Shown here one piece after another: positions 1 to 6,107 of a stretch of DNA of 8,056 bases. The notes under the pieces were generated by a model that did no database searches, was not told the DNA's origin, and was given only the letters and a program-made list of their open reading frames with translations. Position numbers and translations under genes: made by a program. The stretch spans positions 1 through 8,056 of the forward strand of contig CALARG010000041.1 of NCBI GenBank assembly GCA_937888635.1, written 5' to 3'. The stretch is from an uncultured Alphaproteobacteria bacterium. GTDB lineage: Bacteria > Pseudomonadota > Alphaproteobacteria > Rs-D84. Within the stretch, counting starts at the first letter, position 1. Every line of letters begins with the position of its first letter.

Positions 1-1075
1 TTTCACGACGCCCCGCCATATCTGGCAATTCAATATAAACCTGGCGGTCAAAGCGCCCCGGTCGCAACAGTGCCGCATCCAGCATATCTACGCGGTTGGT
101 TGCGCCAATAACGATAATGCCCGTGTCATTTGCAAAACCGTCCATTTCAATCAGCAATTGATTCAAGGTCTGTTCGCGATCTTGGTCATTATATGAATGG
201 GTAGAGCGCTTTTGCCCAATTGCATCAATTTCATCAATGAACAATATACATGGCGCATTGCGTTTTGCCATTTCAAAGATTTCTTTGATTTTCGCAACAC
301 CCAATCCAACAATAATACCTGAAAAGTCAGACCCCGATGCCGCAAAGAATGGAACATCTGCTTCACCTGCGATTGCACGCGCCAACAGTGTTTTACCTGT
401 ACCTGGTTGACCAGATAACAGTACACCGCGTGGCACACGCGCCCCCAGTGATTTGTATTTATCTTTGTTTTTCAAGAAATCCACAATTTCGGCCAGTTCT
501 TGTTTTTCAGAATCAATGCCTGCAACATCTTTGAATGTTGTCTTTGGTTTACCTGTTGCGATTTTTGTTGGGTTTTGCCCAATCAGACTGCGGCTGATTC
601 CGCCGGCCGCGCCCCCGCGACGAAACCCGCGCAGAATCCAGAATATGAACAACAGTGTCAACGCCAATGGCGCAAATGTTGCAATTGTATCAAACCAACC
701 GCGCGATGTATCAATTGTAATTGCGGTACCCGCATCGGCCAGTTTTGCCAACATTTCCGGATCATATGTAATTGTTGCAGTGTATTTTGTACCATCTGCC
801 AATGTACCGGTTGCATCGTTTCCATTTATGGTCATTGTTTTTATTTCGTCTGCACGGCGCAGCACATCAGAAAAAGACAATTCAACCGGACGTGAAATAT
901 TCACATTTTGCGCGCCCGGCATAACAGGTGTTGTTCCACCATACATAAATACGCGCCCCATCATCGCGATAAACAGCGCGGCAAAAATCATAATCGCCCA
1001 TGACGCAGCATCACGTTTTTTTGCATTTGTGTTATTGTTTTTGTTTGAATTTTTGAAGTCTTTTAATTTTTTCAT
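1..1075 (-). CDS. ftsH: ATP-dependent zinc metalloprotease FtsH, N-terminal 358 residues (gene continues past the left edge)
   Basis: Membrane-anchored AAA+ protease that degrades misfolded membrane proteins and short-lived regulators; in alphaproteobacteria it also helps control heat-shock and envelope homeostasis. Only the membrane part and most of the ATPase module are in the window; the HEAGH zinc protease domain lies beyond it. Visible: a basic, Asn-rich cytoplasmic start (residues 1-22), a first membrane segment (about 23-44), a periplasmic domain (about 45-127), a second membrane segment (about 131-148), then the AAA+ domain with Walker A GQPGTGKT (222-229), Walker B ILFIDEID (277-284) and the second region of homology including ATNR and LRPGRFDR with finger arginines R341 and R344. 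The pore-loop aromatic (FVG in most FtsH) reads IVG at 255-257. The ATG at 1075 has AGGA seven bases upstream. The gene starts inside the end of tilS, so the two are probably cotranscribed. Family assignment is essentially certain. Confidence 0.97.
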   Translation of the reverse strand, partial: MKKLKDFKNSNKNNNTNAKKRDAASWAIMIFAALFIAMMGRVFMYGGTTPVMPGAQNVNISRPVELSFSDVLRRADEIKTMTINGNDATGTLADGTKYTATITYDPEMLAKLADAGTAITIDTSRGWFDTIATFAPLALTLLFIFWILRGFRRGGAAGGISRSLIGQNPTKIATGKPKTTFKDVAGIDSEKQELAEIVDFLKNKDKYKSLGARVPRGVLLSGQPGTGKTLLARAIAGEADVPFFAASGSDFSGIIVGLGVAKIKEIFEMAKRNAPCILFIDEIDAIGQKRSTHSYNDQDREQTLNQLLIEMDGFANDTGIIVIGATNRVDMLDAALLRPGRFDRQVYIELPDMAGRRE

Positions 1076-2027
1076 TTTTTTTCCTGATACTTGTTTTTGC
1101 ACCTTCTGGAACGATTAAAATCTGACTTTTATGTCGCCGAATTGTGCAGTGTCCCAATGTAAACTTGCAATCCGATTGCAGTTTACTTAGTGCAAAAGTC
1201 AACGAATTCAAGCGTGGCTGATAATCATCCCCCCCGATAATTTGAATCAACATGCCCAAACACTTTAGACCAATATCACGCGGCACGTCAAATAGAAAAG
1301 AATCCCCAAACAGCGCATATCCATCATACATCACAGATTTTACCCGCGCCCCGACATCGCCATCTAATGCGTCGCGCGCCCGCCCCAGGTTTTCAATCGC
1401 CAACAAAATGCGTGCATCTGTAATCCCCAGTTTATCGTTCAATAAATGCCGATTCTGACGAATTTTTACGCGCGTATATTTATCGTCAAAATTCATTTCG
1501 TCTGAAAAAAATTTAATGTTATTTGCGTCACAGTATTCAATTAATTCGCGCCTAAATACCCGCAACAAAGGCCGCACAATTTTAATCCCGTCACGATATG
1601 ATATATCACGCATCGCGGCCAATCCACTTACCCCACTGCCACGCCCCAGATTCATCAAAAAGGTTTCAATTTGGTCATCTGCCTGATGTGCCACCATTAA
1701 AATGCTGATTTCATTATCACGACAAAAATCAGTCATAAGTTTATATCGTGCGGTGCGGGCGGCGGCCTCAATACCGGTGGTGGGATTGTTGTGTTCCCAG
1801 TGAAATATCTGATACGGAATATTCAACTGTTTGCATGTGTCTGCGACATACTGTGCCTCAGTATCGGCGGCGTCGCGCAGGTGATGGTGCACATGCAATG
1901 CAGTGATATTCATTTTTAGACCCGCCAACCAATGCAACAAACAAATTGAATCAACACCACCACTGACCGCAACCGCAATGGGTTTATCAGAAAAAGCACG
2001 AACAAAATCCAAAAACTTTTCATTCAT
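1032..2027 (-). CDS. tilS: tRNA(Ile)-lysidine synthetase TilS
   Basis: Attaches lysine to C34 of the CAU-anticodon tRNA-Ile2 using ATP, so that the tRNA reads AUA and is charged with isoleucine; a cytosolic and normally essential enzyme. The 331-residue protein has the N-type ATP pyrophosphatase P-loop SGGVDS (22-27), a histidine-rich strand-loop HVHHHLR (45-51) at the place of the usual DHGLR motif, AHQADDQIET (113-122) for the usual HHADDQ.ET, and NLGRGSGVSGL (126-136). These are the signature blocks of TilS rather than of the related TtcA. The C-terminal part (about 215-331) is divergent and shorter than in E. coli TilS (about 430 residues), as is common in compact alphaproteobacterial versions. 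The last 44 bp overlap ftsH, the usual downstream neighbour. The ATG at 2027 has no clear Shine-Dalgarno sequence; the next in-frame ATG (residue 39) would remove the P-loop, so this start is kept. Confidence 0.95.
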   Translation of the reverse strand: MNEKFLDFVRAFSDKPIAVAVSGGVDSICLLHWLAGLKMNITALHVHHHLRDAADTEAQYVADTCKQLNIPYQIFHWEHNNPTTGIEAAARTARYKLMTDFCRDNEISILMVAHQADDQIETFLMNLGRGSGVSGLAAMRDISYRDGIKIVRPLLRVFRRELIEYCDANNIKFFSDEMNFDDKYTRVKIRQNRHLLNDKLGITDARILLAIENLGRARDALDGDVGARVKSVMYDGYALFGDSFLFDVPRDIGLKCLGMLIQIIGGDDYQPRLNSLTFALSKLQSDCKFTLGHCTIRRHKSQILIVPEGAKTSIRKKNEKIKRLQKFKQKQ

Positions 2028-2067
2028 TGTGTGTGTATTTTATGCTATAATTTACAAAAATAAAGGG
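2023..2067 (+). promoter_or_regulatory. Extended -10 promoter and ribosome binding site of the LOG-family gene
   Basis: TGC followed by a perfect TATAAT (2043-2051) forms an extended -10 box. A poor -35 candidate, TTCATT (2023-2028), is 17 bp upstream; extended -10 promoters tolerate this. A purine run with AAAGGG (2062-2067) sits 8 bp before the ATG at 2076. The -35 overlaps the start codon of the divergent tilS gene. Confidence 0.6.
2035..2042 (-). promoter_or_regulatory. Possible -10 element for tilS-ftsH, implying a leaderless or near-leaderless mRNA
   Basis: On the minus strand TAAAAT occupies 2042-2037, only 10 bp before the tilS ATG at 2027. With the usual spacing the transcript would start within a few bases of the ATG, which fits the absence of a Shine-Dalgarno sequence. 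No good -35 was found, so this is a weak call. Confidence 0.25.
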
Positions 2068-2075
2068 AAAAAGAA

Positions 2076-2627
2076 ATGGCATCTAATTTAAAATCTATTG
2101 CAGTCTATTGTGGTCATCAAATGGGAACAGACCCCCAGTTTCGGCGCGACGCCACAGCGGTTGGTCGTATGCTGGCCAAGAATGGTATTCGCATGGTCTT
2201 TGGTGGTGGCGATGTTGGATTAATGGGGACGGTTGCGACGGCTGCATTAAAGAACGGCGGGACGGTTATCGGTGTTTCAACCGATGATGTTATCGCAATG
2301 CAAGAACCTGCCCACGAAGAAATTGAAGTCCAGGTTGTAGACGGTGTCAACGAACGCAAACAAATCATGTTTAACGAATCAGATGCCTTTATTATTTTGC
2401 CGGGTGGCATTGGCACATTGAATGAATTGACCGATATTTTAACAATGCAGCAAATCGGCGAAACGGACAAGCCACTGTTTTTTTTAAATACAAATGGCTT
2501 TTGGAATCCACTAACGCGTTTGATACGGCACATGAAAAAGAACGGCTTTGTTGTAAAAACAGACAACTATAACATATTCAGTGCAGAAACAGTTGCGGAA
2601 TTAAAAAAGCAAATCCTGAAATATTAA
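2076..2627 (+). CDS. LOG/TIGR00730-family protein (putative cytokinin riboside 5'-monophosphate phosphoribohydrolase)
   Basis: A 183-residue Rossmann-fold protein of the LONELY GUY (LOG, formerly 'lysine decarboxylase-like') family. Characterised members hydrolyse the N-glycosidic bond of nucleoside 5'-monophosphates such as AMP or N6-modified AMP to release the base; in bacteria without cytokinin signalling the physiological role is usually nucleotide turnover or unknown. The diagnostic motif PGGIGT with E117 (109-117, PGGxGTxxE) is intact. The glycine-rich loop GGGDVGLMG (43-51) and the NERK segment (92-95), which carries the conserved arginine of the family's MHxRK motif, are also present. 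Length matches the family. It stands alone on the plus strand between two minus-strand units, with its own promoter, and its stop codon overlaps the stop of the convergent DUF167 gene. Substrate cannot be inferred from the sequence. Confidence 0.9.
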   Translation: MASNLKSIAVYCGHQMGTDPQFRRDATAVGRMLAKNGIRMVFGGGDVGLMGTVATAALKNGGTVIGVSTDDVIAMQEPAHEEIEVQVVDGVNERKQIMFNESDAFIILPGGIGTLNELTDILTMQQIGETDKPLFFLNTNGFWNPLTRLIRHMKKNGFVVKTDNYNIFSAETVAELKKQILKY

Positions 2628-2839
2628 ATCTCAAACACTTTGTCGCGTGATGTCGCGCCACGAATTAATTTAATGCTGGTCTTTGGGACACCATAATGTT
2701 CCGCCAGCATTTTTATCACATCCGCCGTTGCCTTGCCATCTGTGGGGGCGGTTGTTGTATGTACGCGCACTGTACCATCGGGCTGAACCTCAACCCGATT
2801 AAGTTTAGCACGCGGAATAACACGGACATTTATGCGCAT
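2624..2839 (-). CDS. DUF167 / YggU-like (UPF0235) family protein
   Basis: A 71-residue small protein of the DUF167 family, whose biochemical function is not established. Recognisable features are the N-terminal strand VRVIPRAKLNRVEV, the central TAPTDGKATADVIKMLAEH (30-48) corresponding to the family's 'apPvdGkAN' helix start, and the C-terminal IRGATSRDKVFEI (59-71), matching the 'G..Sr.K.v.i' ending. The family is typically 70-110 residues, so this is a minimal but complete version. The ATG is 2 bp downstream of the stop of the HIT gene, with no room for a promoter, so it is probably translated from the same mRNA by coupling; the local Shine-Dalgarno sequence is weak. Its stop codon interlocks with that of the convergent LOG-family gene. 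Confidence 0.85.
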   Translation of the reverse strand: MRINVRVIPRAKLNRVEVQPDGTVRVHTTTAPTDGKATADVIKMLAEHYGVPKTSIKLIRGATSRDKVFEI

Positions 2840-2841
2840 GA

Positions 2842-3222
2842 TTATTGTTCAATCTCGGCAATCAGGTTTTTGAACGCTGCGGTTTTTGCACCCGCAACCA
2901 GGTGCAAATGAAAATGAAATACAGATTGCTTTACAAACGGTGCATCTGCCCCTGCGTTCGCCAGACAGTTAAATTCGCATTCAATGCCCAACATGTCTGC
3001 TGTTTTTGCAAAGCATTCCCAGAATCCTGCCTGTTCATCTGGGGTGGCATTTTTTGCGAAATCCAGTATGTTTTGATACGGTCCTTTGGGTATAACCAAT
3101 GCATGCGTTTCAAACATAGGATTAATATCATGAAAACTCATTGCGAAATCGTTTTCAAAAATCTTGTTCGTTGGAATTTCACCGCGTATCATTTTTGCAA
3201 AGACATTATTTGTATCGTACAT
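2842..3222 (-). CDS. HIT (histidine triad) family nucleotide-binding protein
   Basis: A 126-residue protein of the HIT superfamily, which hydrolyses or transfers nucleoside monophosphates from substrates such as phosphoramidates and dinucleoside polyphosphates. The C-terminal triad HFHLHLV (103-109) gives H103, H105 and H107, with H107 expected to be the nucleophile by analogy to Hint proteins. Upstream are the typical FAKMIRGEIPTNKIFEND start (8-25), FHDINP (30-35), and HALVIPKGP (40-48). The best start is the ATG at 3222, preceded by AAGGGG about 10 bases upstream; it begins two residues into the usual Hint N-terminus. An in-frame TTG at 3279 would add 19 low-complexity residues and is not favoured. 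It is closest in layout to bacterial HinT-like proteins, but subfamily placement is uncertain. The next gene, DUF167, follows after 2 bp. Confidence 0.92.
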   Translation of the reverse strand: MYDTNNVFAKMIRGEIPTNKIFENDFAMSFHDINPMFETHALVIPKGPYQNILDFAKNATPDEQAGFWECFAKTADMLGIECEFNCLANAGADAPFVKQSVFHFHLHLVAGAKTAAFKNLIAEIEQ

Positions 3223-3250
3223 CTTTTTATTCCCCTTGTTTTTCATTTTC

Positions 3251-3279
3251 AGCATATTAAAATACAGACTTGAAATCAA
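3251..3279 (-). promoter_or_regulatory. Candidate sigma-70-type promoter for the HIT-DUF167 operon
   Basis: On the minus strand TTGATT (3279-3274) and TATGCT (3256-3251) are separated by 17 bp, each matching four of six consensus bases. Transcription would begin near 3244 and give a leader of about 20 nt that includes the AAGGGG ribosome site. The -35 overlaps the divergent groESL -35. Confidence 0.4.
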
Positions 3280-3321
3280 TAATTTTTAGACTATATCAGT
3301 CGTACAGGTTTATCAAAGGAG
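3269..3321 (+). promoter_or_regulatory. RpoH-like heat-shock promoter and ribosome binding site of groES-groEL
   Basis: CTTGAAA (3269-3275) is a perfect match to the sigma-32 -35 element. After 13 bp comes GACTATAT (3289-3296), which matches the conserved C, AT and final T of the -10 consensus CCCCATNT. A start near 3303 leaves a short leader with a strong AAAGGAG (3315-3321) 8 bp before the groES ATG. No CIRCE (TTAGCACTC-N9-GAGTGCTAA) element is present between the divergent genes, so control by RpoH rather than HrcA is inferred. Confidence 0.65.
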
Positions 3322-3329
3322 TTTTATTT

Positions 3330-3617
3330 ATGTTTAAACCATTGCACAATTATGTTCTGCTGGAAAGAATAGAAGAAGAAAATATAACCGCTGGCGGAAT
3401 TATTATTCCTGATAATGCGCGTGAAAAGCCTGTTCGTGGTCGTGTAATTGCGACGGGGGCCGGTGTATATAACGGCGACAAATTAGTTCCAGTTGCGGTC
3501 AAAGAAAATGATGTTGTTTTATTTGCAAAATGGGCATCGTCTGCGAACGAGATTAAATTAGAAGGTCGCGACTATGTTTTAATCAAAGAAACAGATATTT
3601 TAGGAATTATTGAATAA
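3330..3617 (+). CDS. groES: Co-chaperonin GroES (Hsp10)
   Basis: Ten-kilodalton co-chaperonin that forms the heptameric lid on GroEL during ATP-driven folding. The 95-residue length is typical. The order of features is standard: LHNYVLLERIEEE (5-17), the mobile loop with TAGGIIIPDNAREKPVRG (20-37; the GroEL-binding tripeptide is III, against IVL in E. coli), GRVIATGAG (37-45), and the C-terminal VLFAKWASSANEIKLEGRDYVLIKETDILGII. The start chosen is the ATG at 3330 because of the ideal Shine-Dalgarno site and family alignment; a longer frame from 3270 would overlap the promoter. groEL follows after 9 bp, and both are driven by the RpoH-like promoter upstream. Confidence 0.98.
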   Translation: MFKPLHNYVLLERIEEENITAGGIIIPDNAREKPVRGRVIATGAGVYNGDKLVPVAVKENDVVLFAKWASSANEIKLEGRDYVLIKETDILGIIE

Positions 3618-3626
3618 GGACACAAA

Positions 3627-5246
3627 ATGGCAAAAGAAATTGTTTTTGATACAGATAAATTGGCGGCGGGTGTTGATAAATTGGCAAACGCTGTAAAAAT
3701 CACCATGGGACCTAAGGGGCGCACGGTCGTAATTGAAAAATCGTATGGCGCACCGGTCGCGACCAAAGACGGCGTAACCGTTGCCCGCGCGGTATCATTA
3801 AAAGACCCAGGCGAAAATATCGGTGCCCGCATGGTACAAGAGGTTGCTAAAAAAGCCGGTGATGATGCCGGTGACGGTACAACCACTGCAACCGTATTGG
3901 CACAGAAGTTAATTCGCGAAGGTCGTCGTGTAATCGCGGCCGGCATGAATCCAATGGATGTCAAGCGCGGTATTGACATGGCGGTAAATGCGGTTGTCGC
4001 AGATATTGATGCGCATGCCCGCCCCGTACGCGACAGTGCAGAAATTGCCCAGGTTGCAACTATTTCTGCAAATTCTGATTCTGATATCGGCGAAAAAATT
4101 GCAAATGCCATGGCGCGCGTCGGCCAAGAAGGTGTTATAACCGTTGAAGAAGCCAAAGGTCTGGACACAGAAATTGATGTGGTTGAAGGTATGCAATTTG
4201 ACCAGGGCTTTATGTCGCCATATTTCGTCACCAACAGTGAAAAAATGTTGGCCGAATTGGATGGTGCGCAAATTTTGGTTTCTGAAAAGAAAATCACAGG
4301 CCTGCAGGCACTGTTGCCAATTTTGGAACCGATTGCACAATCTGGCAAACCATTATTAATTATCGCCGAAGATGTAGAATCCGAAGCCTTGGCAACATTG
4401 GTCCTGAACCGTCTGCGTGGCGGACTAAAGGTTTGCGCGGTCAAGGCCCCGGGCTTTGGCGATCGTCGCAAAGAAATGTTAAAAGATATCGCAATCATAA
4501 CCGGCGCAACGGTAATCAGTGATGACATGGGTATGACATTTGAAAATATCACACCTGCGGTACTGGGGACTGCGAAAAAGGTTGTTGTTTCCAAGGATTC
4601 AACACTGTTGGCGCATGGCGGTGGTGATGGTGCGGCAATTGTTGCGCGCGCAGATGAAATTCGCAATGCAATCGCCACAACAACCAGTGATTATGATCGT
4701 GAAAAGTTGTCAGAAAGATTGGCAAAATTGGTCGGTGGCGTTGCCGTTATCAAGGTTGGCGGCATGACCGAGGTTGAAGTAAAAGAAAAGAAAGACCGTG
4801 TTGACGATGCACTGGCCGCGACCCGCGCCGCCGTTGCCGAAGGTATTGTTGCCGGTGGTGGTGTTGCACTGGTTCGTGCGGTTCGTGCACTGGAAAATCT
4901 GCATGGCATAAATAATGACCAAGATGTCGGTATTGATATCGTTCGTCGTGCGATTATTGCGCCGTGTGCACAAATTGCCGAAAACGCGGGCGTTTCTGGC
5001 GAAATTGTCGTGGGCAAGGTTATGGAATCATCCGAATACAATTTCGGATATAATGCCCAAACCGGCGAATATGTTGATATGATTGCCGCAGGTATTATTG
5101 ACCCGGCCAAGGTTGTAAAAACCGCCATATCGGCGGCGGCATCAACGGCGGGCATAATGCTGACAACGGGCGCGGTCATGACCGAAATCCCCGAAGACAA
5201 GGCGTCCAACCCACAAATGCCAGGCGCAATGCCAGGAATGATGTAA
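3627..5246 (+). CDS. groEL: Chaperonin GroEL (Hsp60)
   Basis: Sixty-kilodalton chaperonin subunit that assembles into double heptameric rings and folds client proteins with GroES. The 539-residue protein has the equatorial ATP-site blocks ITMGPKGR (25-32), TKDGVTV (46-52) and GDGTTTATVLA (82-92), the apical region in the middle, and the signature AAVAEGIVAGGGVAL late in the second equatorial segment. The catalytic aspartate expected at E. coli D398 is present in the DRVDDAL block. The N-terminus is about four residues shorter than E. coli GroEL. The C-terminal tail ends MPGAMPGMM in place of the multiple GGM repeats, so the flexible cavity tail is short and proline-containing. AAGGA overlaps the groES stop and lies 6 bp before the ATG, indicating coupled translation. 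A strong terminator follows 18 bp after the stop. Confidence 0.98.
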   Translation: MAKEIVFDTDKLAAGVDKLANAVKITMGPKGRTVVIEKSYGAPVATKDGVTVARAVSLKDPGENIGARMVQEVAKKAGDDAGDGTTTATVLAQKLIREGRRVIAAGMNPMDVKRGIDMAVNAVVADIDAHARPVRDSAEIAQVATISANSDSDIGEKIANAMARVGQEGVITVEEAKGLDTEIDVVEGMQFDQGFMSPYFVTNSEKMLAELDGAQILVSEKKITGLQALLPILEPIAQSGKPLLIIAEDVESEALATLVLNRLRGGLKVCAVKAPGFGDRRKEMLKDIAIITGATVISDDMGMTFENITPAVLGTAKKVVVSKDSTLLAHGGGDGAAIVARADEIRNAIATTTSDYDREKLSERLAKLVGGVAVIKVGGMTEVEVKEKKDRVDDALAATRAAVAEGIVAGGGVALVRAVRALENLHGINNDQDVGIDIVRRAIIAPCAQIAENAGVSGEIVVGKVMESSEYNFGYNAQTGEYVDMIAAGIIDPAKVVKTAISAAASTAGIMLTTGAVMTEIPEDKASNPQMPGAMPGMM

Positions 5247-5264
5247 GAATAAATAATTACAAAC

Positions 5265-5296
5265 AAAAAACGCCCAATAATTTGGGCGTTTTTTTT
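5265..5296. terminator. Bidirectional intrinsic terminator between groEL and the convergent secreted-protein gene
   Basis: A perfect 7-bp stem CGCCCAA (5271-5277) / TTGGGCG (5282-5288) with a TAAT loop is followed on the plus strand by eight T and preceded by six A. A/T pairs can extend the stem. The flanking A and T tracts make it usable for groEL on the plus strand and for the minus-strand gene ending at 5308. Confidence 0.93.
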
Positions 5297-5307
5297 GATA
5301 GGTATTT

Positions 5308-6051
5308 TTACAGAGAGCCAGACCATGAAGTAAACTTCTGTCCATTTGGCGGGGTACACATGTTTGCAGCTGGCAACACCATGTCTTTGCCATATCGTAC
5401 ATATGCAAATCCTGTCCCAGAACCCGATGCAGGCGCCGTACCAGCCCCGCAGTTAAAGTTAACTCTGATAGCGCGTGCTACTATATTGTTAGTATTCAAA
5501 AGTGCCTTGCCACTACCGTCATCTTTTACTGTAACAACATAAGCGTACTGAAGATCGGTATTGTTTGCGCTGTTATAGTATGCCACAACTTCGTCATCCA
5601 AATGTTCGCTAGAGCCAGAATAACCAGAGCCAGCAGTCCCCGAGCCACTAGTAGAAGAGCCTAAGAATGATGACAACAATACCCCGCTATATGTATCTTC
5701 AGTACAACTTGCCCCAAACGCAAATGTCTTATAGTCTCCACTGCTGCCGATACAATCACCGCGTTGATCAACCATAGCATATCCAGGTTTCAAAATATAT
5801 GTACATACGCTTTCGCCGTTAAGTTCACCAGCTATCGCTTTTTCTATATTGCCCCCCGCCGAAGTGCACGTGGCTAGGGTTTCATACTTTGCAGTGAAAG
5901 TTTGTGATTGTACGTATGTATTTTTAACGGTGGCACCGCCTGCATAGGTTGCAGCATTTGCCTTGCCTGTGTTGGTGATGGAAATCAACCCCACCGCGGA
6001 TAACGAAGCGATTACCCGCGAACACAGGTGTTTCAGTTTGTATGATAACAT
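5308..6051 (-). CDS. Exported protein of unknown function with a C-terminal Listeria-Bacteroides-repeat-like (Flg_new-like) segment
   Basis: A 247-residue protein I do not recognise as a named family. It begins with a signal peptide: basic start, hydrophobic stretch (about 13-25) and a probable cleavage site after KANA (30-33), so it is exported to the periplasm or beyond. The mature part has six cysteines (62, 83, 100, 116, 201, 232), an even number compatible with disulfides. A Gly/Ser linker (131-148) separates a cysteine-bearing N-terminal region from the rest. The last 52 residues read VNFNCGAGT ... RYGKDMVLP ... CTPPNGQKFTSWSGS, the spacing of a single Flg_new/InlB-B-like beta unit (V.FN..GGT, YG, LP, P.G..F.GW) framed by C201 and C232. 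GCT, ACT, TCT, CTA and AGC codons are commoner than in groEL, suggesting weaker expression or a different origin. The ATG at 6051 has AAGGA 8 bp upstream. A surface or adhesin role is only a guess. Confidence 0.8.
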   Translation of the reverse strand: MLSYKLKHLCSRVIASLSAVGLISITNTGKANAATYAGGATVKNTYVQSQTFTAKYETLATCTSAGGNIEKAIAGELNGESVCTYILKPGYAMVDQRGDCIGSSGDYKTFAFGASCTEDTYSGVLLSSFLGSSTSGSGTAGSGYSGSSEHLDDEVVAYYNSANNTDLQYAYVVTVKDDGSGKALLNTNNIVARAIRVNFNCGAGTAPASGSGTGFAYVRYGKDMVLPAANMCTPPNGQKFTSWSGSL

Positions 6052-6067
6052 TTTCTCTTTCCTTTTC

Positions 6068-6087
6068 TTTTTTGTTTAAACAAAAAA
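6068..6087. repeat. Perfect 20-bp palindrome around GTTTAAAC
   Basis: Six T, GTTTAAAC and six A form an exact inverted repeat. It contains the U-tract of the RNA terminator on one side and directly abuts the ribosome binding region of the secreted-protein gene on the other. Confidence 0.85.
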
Positions 6088-6107
6088 CCATCAAAGGACT
6101 TTGACGG
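6082..6107 (-). terminator. Intrinsic terminator of the 6082-6260 RNA, lying upstream of the secreted-protein gene
   Basis: On the minus strand CCGTCAAA (6107-6100), loop GTCC, TTTGATGG (6095-6088) gives an 8-bp stem with one G-U pair, followed directly by six T (6087-6082). The protein start at 6051 is 30 bp further on, leaving no room for another promoter after this hairpin. Confidence 0.7.

Noticed and set aside
453..1118. A 221-codon plus-strand open frame
   Set aside because: It lies antisense to ftsH and the end of tilS, whose motifs are unmistakable. It has no ribosome site or recognisable domain.
3223..3279. A longer HIT protein start at a TTG
   Set aside because: The extension is low-complexity, would cover the candidate promoter, and ignores the AAGGGG before the ATG at 3222.
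3223..3329. A CIRCE/HrcA operator upstream of groES
   Set aside because: Neither TTAGCACTC nor GAGTGCTAA, nor a near match, is present; the heat-shock signal seen is RpoH-like.
3572..4678. A 368-codon minus-strand open frame
   Set aside because: It is the mirror of groEL; long antisense frames are expected opposite a highly codon-biased gene. The Ser/Ala/Pro-rich translation has no domain.
4691..5359. A 222-codon minus-strand open frame
   Set aside because: It is antisense to the 3' end of groEL and crosses the terminator; no motif or ribosome site supports it.
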